From contig OY282432.1 of NCBI GenBank assembly GCA_958295985.1, positions 1,763,282 to 1,827,281 on the forward strand: 64,000 bases of DNA. Direction: 5' to 3'. Shown one piece after another: positions 33,358 to 41,177 of this stretch. Numbering within the stretch: position 1 is the stretch's first letter; each line of letters starts with the position of its first letter. Below the pieces are notes generated by a model. That model worked only from the letters and a program-made list of their open reading frames with translations. It had not been told where the DNA came from and ran no database searches. Origin of the DNA: an uncultured Candidatus Binatia bacterium. GTDB taxonomy: Bacteria > Desulfobacterota > Binatia > UBA9968 > JAJDTQ01. A program made the translations under genes and the position numbers.

Positions 33358-35880
33358 TCACAGCTCGCGTAACGCGGTTGCCGGGGGCGTATGGACGAGC
33401 TTGCGGGTGCCGAGGTACCCGACGGCGGTCACCATCAGGACGCCGAATAGCGGCCCCGCCGCCCAGATTTGCGGATGAAGGCTGGTGGGAAGATCGAAGA
33501 CGTAGCGGTTCAGCGTGAAGGTGGTGATTTCCGCGCCGATGACGGCGACGACGCCGGTGAACGCACCGAGCGTCGCGAACTCGGCTACGAGCGCGCCGGT
33601 GATGAGCCGGCGGGTCCCGCCCAGGGCGCGCAGCAGCGCCAACTCCCTCAGGCGCAGGTCCCGGCTCGATTGAATGGACGCGATCAGCACCAGCACGCTG
33701 GCGCACAGCACGAGAGCCAGCACCAGTTCGACGGCCTGGGCGACCCGGGCGATGATGCGGCGCAGGTGCGCGATGATCTGCTCCACGTCGATCACGGAGA
33801 CGGTGGGGTAGCGGGAGAGCAGTTCGTTGAGGAACGGCTTCCGTTCCGCCGGCAGATAGAAGCTTGTCATGTAGGTGGCGGGCTGGCCGTCGAGGGCGCC
33901 CGGCGACAGGATGATGAAGAAGTTCGGCTGCAGGCTGTCCCACGCGACGCGCCTGGTATTGGTGACCTTAACCGTGAAAGGCAGGCTTCCGACGTCGAAG
34001 GTCAGGGAGTCCCCCAGCGCCAGCCCGAGCGTCGCGGCGTAGTCCTCCTCCAGCGATGCCGACGGCGCGGCGCCCGCGGACCACCACTCGCCCGCCACCA
34101 CAACGTTGTTGTCGGGGACGTCCGCCAGGAAGGTGAGGTTGCGCTCGCGCCGGATTCCGGGACGGCCCCGGCCTCCGGGTCCATCGCGCTCGTTTCCACG
34201 CTCGTCCCGGCGTTGGCGCCGTTGCCACTTGCCGGCGTCGATCCCGTTCACCGCGACGATCCGCCCGCGGATCATCGGGAACATCCTGCCGTCGTAGCCG
34301 GTGCGAGCCGTCAGCATGGCTTGCACCGCGTCCACCTCGGCCGGCGCCACGTTCATCACGAAGTGGTTGGGCGCCCGCTCCGGTATCCGCGCCTGCCACT
34401 CGTCGATGAGCGCCGTGCGCACCAGCAGCATGATGAGCAGCAGCATGACGGCGACGCCGAAGATCACGATCTGCCCCACGTTCTCGCGATGGCGGCGATG
34501 CAGGCCGGCCAAAGCCAGCCGCCACACGTTGCCGGCCTGCATGCCCAGGGCGCGTCCGCCGCGCAGCAGGACCAGCGCGAGCCCGGCGAACAGGCTCACC
34601 GTGACGCCCGCGCCCGCCAGCGCCCAGGCCGTGAGCGAGGCGTCGCCGCTGTACCAGACCAGGAGCACCAGCCCGCCGAGGGCGGCGCAGCCGTAGGTCA
34701 CGGCGGAAGCCGTGCCGGGCGTCAGGTCCCGGCGGATGACGCGCATGGGCGAGACCCCGCGCAGGCCCAGAAGGGGCGGCAGGCCGAACGCGAACACGCA
34801 GATGAAGCCGGTCGAGAGACCCACCCAGATCGGCCGGAGTCCCGGCAGCGGCAACGACACCGGCAGGAAGCCGCGGAGCGCCGCGATGATGCCGAGATGG
34901 GCCAAGGCGCCAAGGGCCAGGCCGGCGAGGGCGCCCGCCACCCCGATGATCAGGAGCACGAGGGTGTAACCCCATTGGATCTCTGCCGGCGTGGCGCCCA
35001 GGGTCTTCAGCACCGCCACGTGGTCGTAGTGGCGGCGCGCGTAGCGATGGGCGCTGAGCGCCACGGCGACGCCCGCCAGCAGCACCGTCAGGAGGCCGCC
35101 GAGCAGCAAGAAGCTCTCGGCGCGCTCCAGGGCGCTGTCGATGCGCGCGTTGGCGGCCCGGATGTCGCGCCAGCGGTAGCCGGGCGCCATCTCGTCACGG
35201 ATGGCGTCGTGGAGCGCGCGCAGTCCGTCGTCGCGGCCCGCCAACTGGAGGCGGTAGCGGATCCGGCTGCCGGGCTGGATCACCCGCGTGGCCGGCACGT
35301 CCTCGGCGCGCATCAGCAGCCGCGGCGCGAACTCCAGGAAGCCGCCGCCGCGGTCCGGTTCCGACGCCAGCACGGCCGCCACGGTGAACTGCGCGTAGCC
35401 GACGGAGACCGCGTCGCCCACCCGGACGCCCAGGGCGGGGAACAGGCGCGAGTCCAGCCAGACTTCGCCTCGGGCGGGCAGACCGTCGGTACGCCGGCCG
35501 CGGCCGAACGGCTCATCCGCGATCCGCAGGGTGCCGCGCAGGGGATAGCCCGGGGTCACAGCCTTGACGCTGGCCAACCGGCTGGCTTCCGCGGCGGCCG
35601 GGGACACCATGGACGGGAAACGGATGACGTCGGCGAGGGCGAGCCCGCGGGCCGCGGCGAGTTCGCGGAAGCGTTGTGGAATGGCCTGCGAGGAGTCGAT
35701 GACGCGGTCCGCACCCAACAGGGTCGCCGACTCGGCCACCAGCGCCCGCTGAAGGCGGTCCACGAACAGGCTGACGGCCGTCACCGCACCCACCGCCAAC
35801 AACAGCGCGGCGAGCAACAGGCGCAACTCTCCGGCGCGCCAGTCGCGCATCGCGAGCCGTAGCGCCAGCGACAGGGTCAC
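33358..35880 (-). CDS. ybbP: FtsX-like ABC transporter permease (YbbP family)
   Basis: An 840-residue permease with one N-terminal helix (LLLAALLLAVGAVTAVSLFV), a large periplasmic MacB-type domain, and two FtsX cores (LLLGGLLTVLLAGVAVALSA and VELVLALVLCASVLVLIASI), ending ATALREL. The GTG at 35880 overlaps the ybbA stop (GTGA). Together with ybbA and divergent tesA this reproduces the order known in Escherichia coli. The complex is thought to move lipophilic or envelope-related compounds; the substrate is unknown. Confidence 0.88.
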   Translation of the reverse strand: MTLSLALRLAMRDWRAGELRLLLAALLLAVGAVTAVSLFVDRLQRALVAESATLLGADRVIDSSQAIPQRFRELAAARGLALADVIRFPSMVSPAAAEASRLASVKAVTPGYPLRGTLRIADEPFGRGRRTDGLPARGEVWLDSRLFPALGVRVGDAVSVGYAQFTVAAVLASEPDRGGGFLEFAPRLLMRAEDVPATRVIQPGSRIRYRLQLAGRDDGLRALHDAIRDEMAPGYRWRDIRAANARIDSALERAESFLLLGGLLTVLLAGVAVALSAHRYARRHYDHVAVLKTLGATPAEIQWGYTLVLLIIGVAGALAGLALGALAHLGIIAALRGFLPVSLPLPGLRPIWVGLSTGFICVFAFGLPPLLGLRGVSPMRVIRRDLTPGTASAVTYGCAALGGLVLLVWYSGDASLTAWALAGAGVTVSLFAGLALVLLRGGRALGMQAGNVWRLALAGLHRRHRENVGQIVIFGVAVMLLLIMLLVRTALIDEWQARIPERAPNHFVMNVAPAEVDAVQAMLTARTGYDGRMFPMIRGRIVAVNGIDAGKWQRRQRRDERGNERDGPGGRGRPGIRRERNLTFLADVPDNNVVVAGEWWSAGAAPSASLEEDYAATLGLALGDSLTFDVGSLPFTVKVTNTRRVAWDSLQPNFFIILSPGALDGQPATYMTSFYLPAERKPFLNELLSRYPTVSVIDVEQIIAHLRRIIARVAQAVELVLALVLCASVLVLIASIQSSRDLRLRELALLRALGGTRRLITGALVAEFATLGAFTGVVAVIGAEITTFTLNRYVFDLPTSLHPQIWAAGPLFGVLMVTAVGYLGTRKLVHTPPATALREL

Positions 35881-36566
35881 GGCGCGGGCTCCCGCGGCAG
35901 CTTCATGCGGCCGGCCTCCAGGGTGATCACCTCGGCGCACCGGCCCGCCAGTGCGGTATCGTGGGTCACCAGCATCAGCGTGGCCCCGGTCTCGCGGTTC
36001 AGCTCGAACACCAGATCGGCGATCTTGCCGCCGGTGGCGGCGTCGAGGTTGCCCGTGGGCTCGTCCGCGAACAGCACCTTCGGCCCGGAAGCGAACGCGC
36101 GCGCGATGGCCACGCGTTGCTGCTCGCCGCCCGACAGGTGGCGCGGGTAGTGGGTCGTTCTCGCGCCCAGGCCCACCCGTTCCAGGAACCCCAGGGCGAC
36201 CTCTCGCGCCTGCCGTTGGCCGCGCAGCTCGAGCGGCAGCATCACGTTCTCCAGCGCGGTCAGGCTGTCGATGAGTTGGAAGGTCTGGAACACGAACCCC
36301 ACACAACGCGCGCGCACGCGGGCGCGCTGCTCCTCGTCCATGGCGGTGATCTCGTCGCCGTCCAGCCAGACGTCGCCGCTCGTGGGCAGATCGAGGCCCG
36401 CGAGAATGCTCAGCAAGGTGGTCTTGCCGGAGCCGGATTCACCCACAACCGCTACTTGCGCGCCGGTGTCGACGGCGAGATCGATGCCGTCCAGGATGGT
36501 TAATTCACCCTCCGCAACGGGTACGCGCTTGACCACGGCCCTTGCCCGCAATATGCATCCTGACAT
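35877..36566 (-). CDS. ybbA: ABC transporter ATP-binding protein (YbbA/LolD-like)
   Basis: A 229-residue ATPase. Walker A GESGSGKTT, Q-loop FVFQTFQLIDSL, signature LSGGEQQRVAIARAF, Walker B VLFADEPTGNLD and switch MLVTHDTALA are all intact. The start MSGCILRARAVVKRV at 36566 is chosen because it overlaps the divergent tesA start and gives the usual length; a longer frame upstream runs antisense to tesA. It energises the downstream permease. Confidence 0.92.
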   Translation of the reverse strand: MSGCILRARAVVKRVPVAEGELTILDGIDLAVDTGAQVAVVGESGSGKTTLLSILAGLDLPTSGDVWLDGDEITAMDEEQRARVRARCVGFVFQTFQLIDSLTALENVMLPLELRGQRQAREVALGFLERVGLGARTTHYPRHLSGGEQQRVAIARAFASGPKVLFADEPTGNLDAATGGKIADLVFELNRETGATLMLVTHDTALAGRCAEVITLEAGRMKLPREPAP

Positions 36567-37230
36567 GAAGCGTTTCTCAATGGGGCGGAGGTTGGCTCTT
36601 CTGAAGGAACTGGCGCGGGGTTTCCTGCTGGTAACCGTGCTTGCCGCGACCGGCCACACGCCGGCGGCGGGTGCCGGCAAGACCGTACTGGTCATGGGGA
36701 ACAGTATCAGCGCCGCGTACGGACTTCAAACCGAGGCCGGCGAGCGCGGCTGGGTGGAACTGCTGCAGGAGCGCCTGGGCTCGCGCCACCGCGTGGTCAA
36801 CGCCAGCATCAGCGGCGACACCACCGTGGGCGGCCTGGCCCGCCTGCCCAGGACCCTGGCCATGCACCGGCCCGACATCGTCATCATCGAGCTGGGCGGC
36901 AACGACGGTCTGCGCGGCCACCCGGTGGCCGCCATCCGCGCCAACCTGCTGGCCATGACCGAGGCGGTCCTTGCCAACGGCGCCAAACCGTTGCTGGCGG
37001 GCATGCAGATGCCGCCCAACCTGGGGCCGCGCTATACCCGGGCATTCCGCGAGATCTATGCTGATGTCGCGGACGGCACCGGCGCCGCGCTGGTCCCGTT
37101 CATTCTCGAAGGCGTCGCCACCGACCGGGAACTGATGCAACCAGACGGCATCCATCCCAACGACAGGGCACAACCGCTGCTGCTGGACAACGTCTGGCCG
37201 GTGCTCGAACCTCTGTTGGATGCGGATTGA
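36565..37230 (+). CDS. tesA: Arylesterase/thioesterase I (TesA-like SGNH hydrolase)
   Basis: A 221-residue SGNH hydrolase, with a hydrophobic export signal (LLKELARGFLLVTVLAATGH). Block I reads VMGNSISAAYG, so GDSL is altered to GNSI while the nucleophile Ser is kept; block III is IELGGNDGLRG and block V PDGIHPND, with catalytic Asp and His. Family members are periplasmic esterases, thioesterases and lysophospholipases. Starts at 36565 or 36580 are both possible; the first shares a CATG with the divergent ybbA start. Confidence 0.88.
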   Translation: MKRFSMGRRLALLKELARGFLLVTVLAATGHTPAAGAGKTVLVMGNSISAAYGLQTEAGERGWVELLQERLGSRHRVVNASISGDTTVGGLARLPRTLAMHRPDIVIIELGGNDGLRGHPVAAIRANLLAMTEAVLANGAKPLLAGMQMPPNLGPRYTRAFREIYADVADGTGAALVPFILEGVATDRELMQPDGIHPNDRAQPLLLDNVWPVLEPLLDAD

Positions 37231-37261
37231 AGGCTGCAAGACGCGCGGAATCACGGGCTGA

Positions 37262-37792
37262 TCAAGTCAGTCTCTCTGAACAGTCTCTCTGAAAGAGGCG
37301 CCGGTCCCACCATACCGGTGTCTCCAACCCTGCCCTTATGCCCGCGAAGTCAGGGTGCCCGCAGTTGATGAGGACATTGCGCTCCATGCGGGCGACGACC
37401 GACGGGACGATCAGGACTGCGCTCCGACGTTCCGAGTACCACTGGCGCCCGAAGCGACGGGTCGCTTCCCCATCCGGACTGAAACATTCCGGGAACGTCT
37501 GGGGAGCGACGACCTCATAGCGGGTGCCCTTGGGTATTGTGATCTCTACGAAGTGATGGTTTGACGGCAGGTTTCCGTTCCAGTAGACGAGTTTTTCCAG
37601 CATCGCCGTGGAGTAGTTTTCCGAAGAGTAAATCACTTCGGCACCGGTCTCGTGCCACCTTCCGTATTCTTGTTTCGCGCCCTCGGCGCTGAAAACCGGA
37701 TGCTGTCCGGCCCGGTCGCCGATACGGTACGCCCGCATCGTCTTGGGCAGGGTTCGCGGCTTCGTCAGAAGGATGCTCTGCGTGTGCTCCAT
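37262..37792 (-). CDS. RES domain toxin (NAD+ phosphorylase family)
   Basis: A 176-residue RES-domain protein: MRAYRIGDRAGQHPVFSAEG, GRWHETGAEVIYSSENYSTA, LEKLVYWNG and the late IRAGLETPVWWDRRLF. The family's conserved Arg, Tyr, Glu and Ser can be placed in YRIGD, VIYSSE and LEKL. RES toxins deplete NAD+. It lies 51 bp downstream of the Xre/MbcA-type antitoxin, in the usual antitoxin-first order. The ATG at 37738 (MRAYRI) is an alternative start that removes 18 residues. Confidence 0.88.
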   Translation of the reverse strand: MEHTQSILLTKPRTLPKTMRAYRIGDRAGQHPVFSAEGAKQEYGRWHETGAEVIYSSENYSTAMLEKLVYWNGNLPSNHHFVEITIPKGTRYEVVAPQTFPECFSPDGEATRRFGRQWYSERRSAVLIVPSVVARMERNVLINCGHPDFAGIRAGLETPVWWDRRLFQRDCSERLT

Positions 37793-37843
37793 GCATCTGC
37801 TAGATTATAAGGTATCTAACACTACCGGAGCCTTCTTTGCGCC

Positions 37844-38311
37844 TCACAGGGCGATGCCGGCTTCGGCCCGTCGGATGAGATTCAGGACGGCTTCGGCACC
37901 TGCCGAGCTGGACCGCGCCATGTCGAAAGGCGTCTCGCCGTCCAGCAAGGGATGTGGCCGGTTCAGGAACGACTCGGTGGCGTCTCGATCACCATGGTAG
38001 GCGCGGCTGACCGCATCGACAACCCGTCCGACTTCATAGAGCCTTTCGCTGATCTCCCTGGACAGCGGCTTGTTGGCCTTGCGGGCGCGCCTGAGCGTCG
38101 CTTCGGGAACGACGGGTCCAACCACACGGTTGGTACCAAGCACGGCGGCGAGCGCCGTTGCGGACCGCGCAAAGAAGCCGGCGGAAACGCGTCTGGCAAA
38201 CTGAACGTCGCTAAGGGTGTCCGGTTCGTCTAGATCCAAGAGGCGGGCAATCCGTGCAACTTCGCTCCCGGGCAGAGTTACTGCAAAGTCAGGTTGGGCT
38301 TGGGATTTCAT
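37844..38311 (-). CDS. Xre/MbcA/ParS-type antitoxin (DUF2384)
   Basis: A 155-residue antitoxin. The N-terminal part (ATLRRARKANKPLSREISER and nearby) is the Xre-like DNA-binding region. The C-terminus (ATESFLNRPHPLLDGETPFD, then MARSSSAGAEAVLNLIRRAE) is the DUF2384 domain that covers the RES toxin active site. The ATG at 38311 has GGAGG upstream and is preferred over 38338. It is probably self-repressing through the inverted repeat around its -10. Confidence 0.88.
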   Translation of the reverse strand: MKSQAQPDFAVTLPGSEVARIARLLDLDEPDTLSDVQFARRVSAGFFARSATALAAVLGTNRVVGPVVPEATLRRARKANKPLSREISERLYEVGRVVDAVSRAYHGDRDATESFLNRPHPLLDGETPFDMARSSSAGAEAVLNLIRRAEAGIAL

Positions 38312-38332
38312 CGGGTGGCCTCCTCCGAAGAT

Positions 38333-38373
38333 CGTCATATGGCGACTATAAAGCGATCATTTGACGAAAGCAA
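38333..38373 (-). promoter_or_regulatory. Promoter and inverted-repeat operator of the RES-Xre operon
   Basis: On the minus strand, TTGCTT (38373-38368) and TATAGT (38350-38345) are exactly 17 bp apart. CGTCATATG (38333-38341) and CATTTGACG (38358-38366) form a 9-bp inverted repeat with one mismatch, straddling the -10. That is a typical arrangement for an autorepressing antitoxin. Confidence 0.65.
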
Positions 38374-38390
38374 CCGTATGCCGACTCAGT
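38373..38390. repeat. 18-bp direct repeat flanking the IS, left copy
   Basis: ACCGTATGCCGACTCAGT here recurs exactly at 40233-40250, on the other side of the insertion sequence. This is the expected signature of a target-site duplication. Confidence 0.8.
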
Positions 38391-38461
38391 GTTAGAGCAA
38401 AGCGATAATGTCCCCTAATGAGCAAAGCTAAGATGTCCCCTTTGAGGAAGGGGGGCAAGGG

Positions 38462-39765
38462 ATGGCGAAGCCAGAAGAGGGGATGACCATGCGAGAGGTG
38501 GACCGGCTGGAAGTGATCCGGGAGGTAGTAGGGAAGCGGCTGGTGCAACGGGAAGCGGGGGAGCGGTTGAGGCTGAGTGTGCGGCAAGTGAAGCGGCTGG
38601 TGCGGCGCTACCGGGAGTTGGGGGCGAAGGGGCTGATTTCGGGGCATCGGGGGCGCAAGGCCAGCAACGCGATAGCGCCGGAGGTTCGGGCAGAGATCTT
38701 GGCGGTGGTGCGGGAGCGCTACGAAGATTTTTTACCGACCCTGGCCTGGGAGAAGCTGTCGGAGGTGCACGGCTACCGGGTGTCGGTGGAGACCTTGCGC
38801 AAGTGGATGGCGGAAGCGGGGCTGTGGCAGTCGAAGAAGCGCCGGGGGATGCGGGTGCATCACAGCCGTCCCCGGCGACAGGCGGTGGGCGAGTTGGTGC
38901 AGATCGACGGCTCGCCGCACCGATGGTTCGAGGAGCGGGGGCCGTCGTGCACCCTGATCGTGTTCATCGACGACGCCACCAGCCGGCTCATGGCCCTGCG
39001 TTTCGTCGAGGCCGAGACCACTGAAGCCTACATGAGGACCCTGCGCGGGTACCTGGACCAGTACGGTCGTCCCGTGGCCGTCTATTTGGACAAGCACAGC
39101 ATCTTCCGGGTCAATCAACAGGACCGCGAGGGCGAACGGACTCAGTTCACCCGGGCGCTTCAAACCCTGGACATCCAACCCATCCACGCCAACACCCCCC
39201 AGGCCAAGGGCCGGGTGGAACGGGCCAACGAGACCCTCCAGGATCGCTTGGTCAAGGAGTTGCGCCTTTGCGGCATCCACTCCATCGACGAGGCCAATGC
39301 CTTCGTGCCCAAGTACATGGCTGACCACAACCGCCGCTTCGCCCGCCCCACAACCCCCACGACGCCCACCGCCCAGTGCTGCACGACCCCGATTCCCTCG
39401 ACCTCATCGTGAGCTGCCACTCCACCCGCAAGCTGAGCCGCAACCTCACCCTGAGATACTGCAACAGGGAATACCAAGTCTTGAACCAAGGCAGGGGCTA
39501 CCGCCTGCGCTCAAGCCCCGTCACCGTGTGCGAGGACTTCGACGGTCGCGTCACCCTGTTATGTCAGGGCAAGACCCTCGACTACCGCATCCTCGCCCAA
39601 GGCCCAACTCCCATCCCTGTGGACGACGAGAAGAGCCTCTACCGAACCGTCGACACCGCCCGTGGGCTCCAACGCAAACGCCCCAAGTACAAACCCTCCC
39701 CAGACCACCCCTGGAACCGCTGGAGACACACCCCCTCCTCTCCTGTCTCGCAACCTCCCCGCTAA
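38462..39765 (+). pseudogene. ISNCY-family transposase with a frameshift
   Basis: The first frame (38462-39412) has the N-terminal helix-turn-helix (REAGERLRLSVRQVKRLVRR) and an rve-type DDE core: D149 in LVQIDGSPHRWFE, D210 in AVYLDKHSIF and E253 in KGRVERANETLQ. Near 39350 the expected continuation (HNPHDAHRPVLHDPDSLDLI, then RNLTLRYCNREYQ and so on) moves to another frame, which runs to 39765. One C missing in the CCCC run would explain it. No classical slippery A-run is there, so it is probably inactive, unless the shift is a sequencing error. Confidence 0.85.
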
Positions 39766-40180
39766 CCCCCCGCCCCTCGGAGCGGAAGGGTTGGCCCCAG
39801 GGCTTCCGGCGCCGCAGCCAAGGGGGAGGGGACTACAACCGCGTGAGCGGTTGCCACTCTGCGCTGCCTCAAACCCTCCGCCCATGGCCCCGCGCCTGAT
39901 CATCCACAGCCCCCTGTGCGTGGGCCAGCCTCCAGCCACTCACCCCAGCGATCATCACCCGGCCCAAACCGAACCTGGCCTCTCCAGGGGTATCTCCTCG
40001 ACACCCTCCCCCTGTCCTGTCTTGACCGTTCCTGCCCCCCTTCGCGCGAGCGCGTGAAGCCTGTGGACAACCAGGGGTCGGGGGAGGCGGCAACGGGGTT
40101 GTCCACAGGCCACCCCCCGACGCCCTTGGAGCACCAACCTGCGCCCGTGCCCCTTCCAACCTCCCATTCCAAAACCTCCT
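39766..40180. other. Non-coding 3' part of the IS
   Basis: This stretch has no convincing gene. It is very C-rich on the plus strand. It contains a 13-bp inverted repeat, CCTGTGGACAACC (40060-40072) and GGTTGTCCACAGG (40097-40109), whose arms include TTGTCCACA, one base off a DnaA box. Confidence 0.55.
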
Positions 40181-40232
40181 AAGGGGGACATCTTCGCTTT
40201 GCTCAAAGGGGACATCTTGGCTTTGGGTTGAC

Positions 40233-40250
40233 ACCGTATGCCGACTCAGT
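40233..40250. repeat. 18-bp direct repeat flanking the IS, right copy
   Basis: Exact copy of 38373-38390. Confidence 0.8.
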
Positions 40251-40254
40251 CTCT

Positions 40255-40500
40255 TCAGTCGAGTGAAAAGAGCCGCCGTGCCGTGTCGGCTTCGGGTATG
40301 GATGCCTTGCCCTCCCAAGCCAATTCGGCCAGCAGTCTCCCGGTGAGCGGGCCGAACTTGGCCTCCTTGGTGGAGACGATGCCCGCCCCGGCGTCCCTCT
40401 CCAGCCGGGCCATTCTTCTTTGTGTATCCACTGCATGATACGCACGTATTCCAAGCCGCGGATGATATGCAACCCGGCGACTACCGATGACCATTTTCAC
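40255..40500 (-). CDS. Small protein of unknown function, coupled to the DUF4276 gene
   Basis: An 81-residue frame beginning GTG-AAA-ATG at 40500, overlapping the DUF4276 stop (GTGA), so it is probably the third gene of that operon. MVIGSRRVAYHPRLG and ARLERDAGAGIVSTKEAKFG are not recognised. The end (GPLTGRLLAELAWEG) faintly recalls the C-terminus of FAD-dependent amine oxidoreductases, so a gene fragment is possible. It stops five bases from the IS-flanking repeat. Confidence 0.45.
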   Translation of the reverse strand: MKMVIGSRRVAYHPRLGIRAYHAVDTQRRMARLERDAGAGIVSTKEAKFGPLTGRLLAELAWEGKASIPEADTARRLFSLD

Positions 40501-41177
40501 TCTAAGGCGGTTTCAGTATCGTCCACAAAAGCAGCGAAACTCGTCGGGCACACCGACTGCAAAGTTTCGAGGTTCGATGAATGTGCTAGCTGAACGCGGG
40601 TGTCTCGCGAGTCCGGCACTCTCGCCGCTGCACATACTCGCCGAAACATTTGGTGAGGATGATTGCCCTTGTGGTTTTCCCGCGAACCCCAGATGCTTTC
40701 TGGCCTTCCTGGCAGCATAGTGACGTCCTTCAGGCCGACTCCCTGCCACGCTTGTTTGTCTGCCAGTAGCCAACTCTCCGACGCACTCATGGGGACGCAC
40801 GGGACACCGTTAGCCCCCGGAAGACGGGTAAGACCATCAAGAATTTCAGAGCGTATTCGATTCCAAACGACAGGCTTGTTCGAGTCCGCGTCTGCCATGA
40901 AAACGATTAAATCGTAGTCACCTGCGGTCGCCCGGATTTTAGCCGCCAGCGCCTTCCTTCCATGGCCTTGAGGTAGAGGTTGGTGTTGCCCTTGTTGCCG
41001 CCTTTGCAACACTAATTCTTGCCGCTTGACAACCACAAAGGTCGTTTCGTTGGGGATCAATCTACGCAGGAAAGCTTGCAGCCAGCCTTCCTCGTCCATC
41101 GTCTGCCCTTTGCCGGATGGCCTTTTCGATTCACCGACGTCGTGCCTGCCCTCTCCACAGACCAGTACCTTAGTCAT
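40497..41177 (-). CDS. DUF4276 (TOPRIM-like) protein, partner of the AAA ATPase
   Basis: A 226-residue protein. TKVLVCGEGRHDVG at the N-terminus and YDLIVFMADADSNK at about residues 88-101 give the TOPRIM-type acidic pattern E9 and D96-x-D98. Later, SASESWLLADKQAW fits DUF4276. TOPRIM nucleases paired with ABC/AAA ATPases occur in OLD, Gabija and PARIS defence. The start overlaps the ATPase stop (ATGA), so the two are coupled. Nuclease activity is inferred. Confidence 0.75.
   Translation of the reverse strand: MTKVLVCGEGRHDVGESKRPSGKGQTMDEEGWLQAFLRRLIPNETTFVVVKRQELVLQRRQQGQHQPLPQGHGRKALAAKIRATAGDYDLIVFMADADSNKPVVWNRIRSEILDGLTRLPGANGVPCVPMSASESWLLADKQAWQGVGLKDVTMLPGRPESIWGSRENHKGNHPHQMFRRVCAAARVPDSRDTRVQLAHSSNLETLQSVCPTSFAAFVDDTETALE

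Larger units (their letters stand above)
38391..40232 (+). mobile_element. ISNCY-like insertion sequence, 1.84 kb
   Basis: The ends carry inverted, doubled motifs. The left has GCAAAGCGATAATGTCCCCT then GAGCAAAGCTAAGATGTCCC; the right, read inward on the minus strand, has CCAAAGCCAAGATGTCCCCT then GAGCAAAGCGAAGATGTCCC. A transposase reading frame occupies 38462-39765, and 18-bp direct repeats flank the element. The family is assigned from the transposase. It landed 17 bp upstream of the antitoxin -35. Confidence 0.85.

Noticed and set aside
39340..39380. Programmed frameshifting in the transposase
   Set aside because: No A-rich slippery heptamer or clear stimulatory hairpin at the shift; a simple base loss in the CCCC run explains it.
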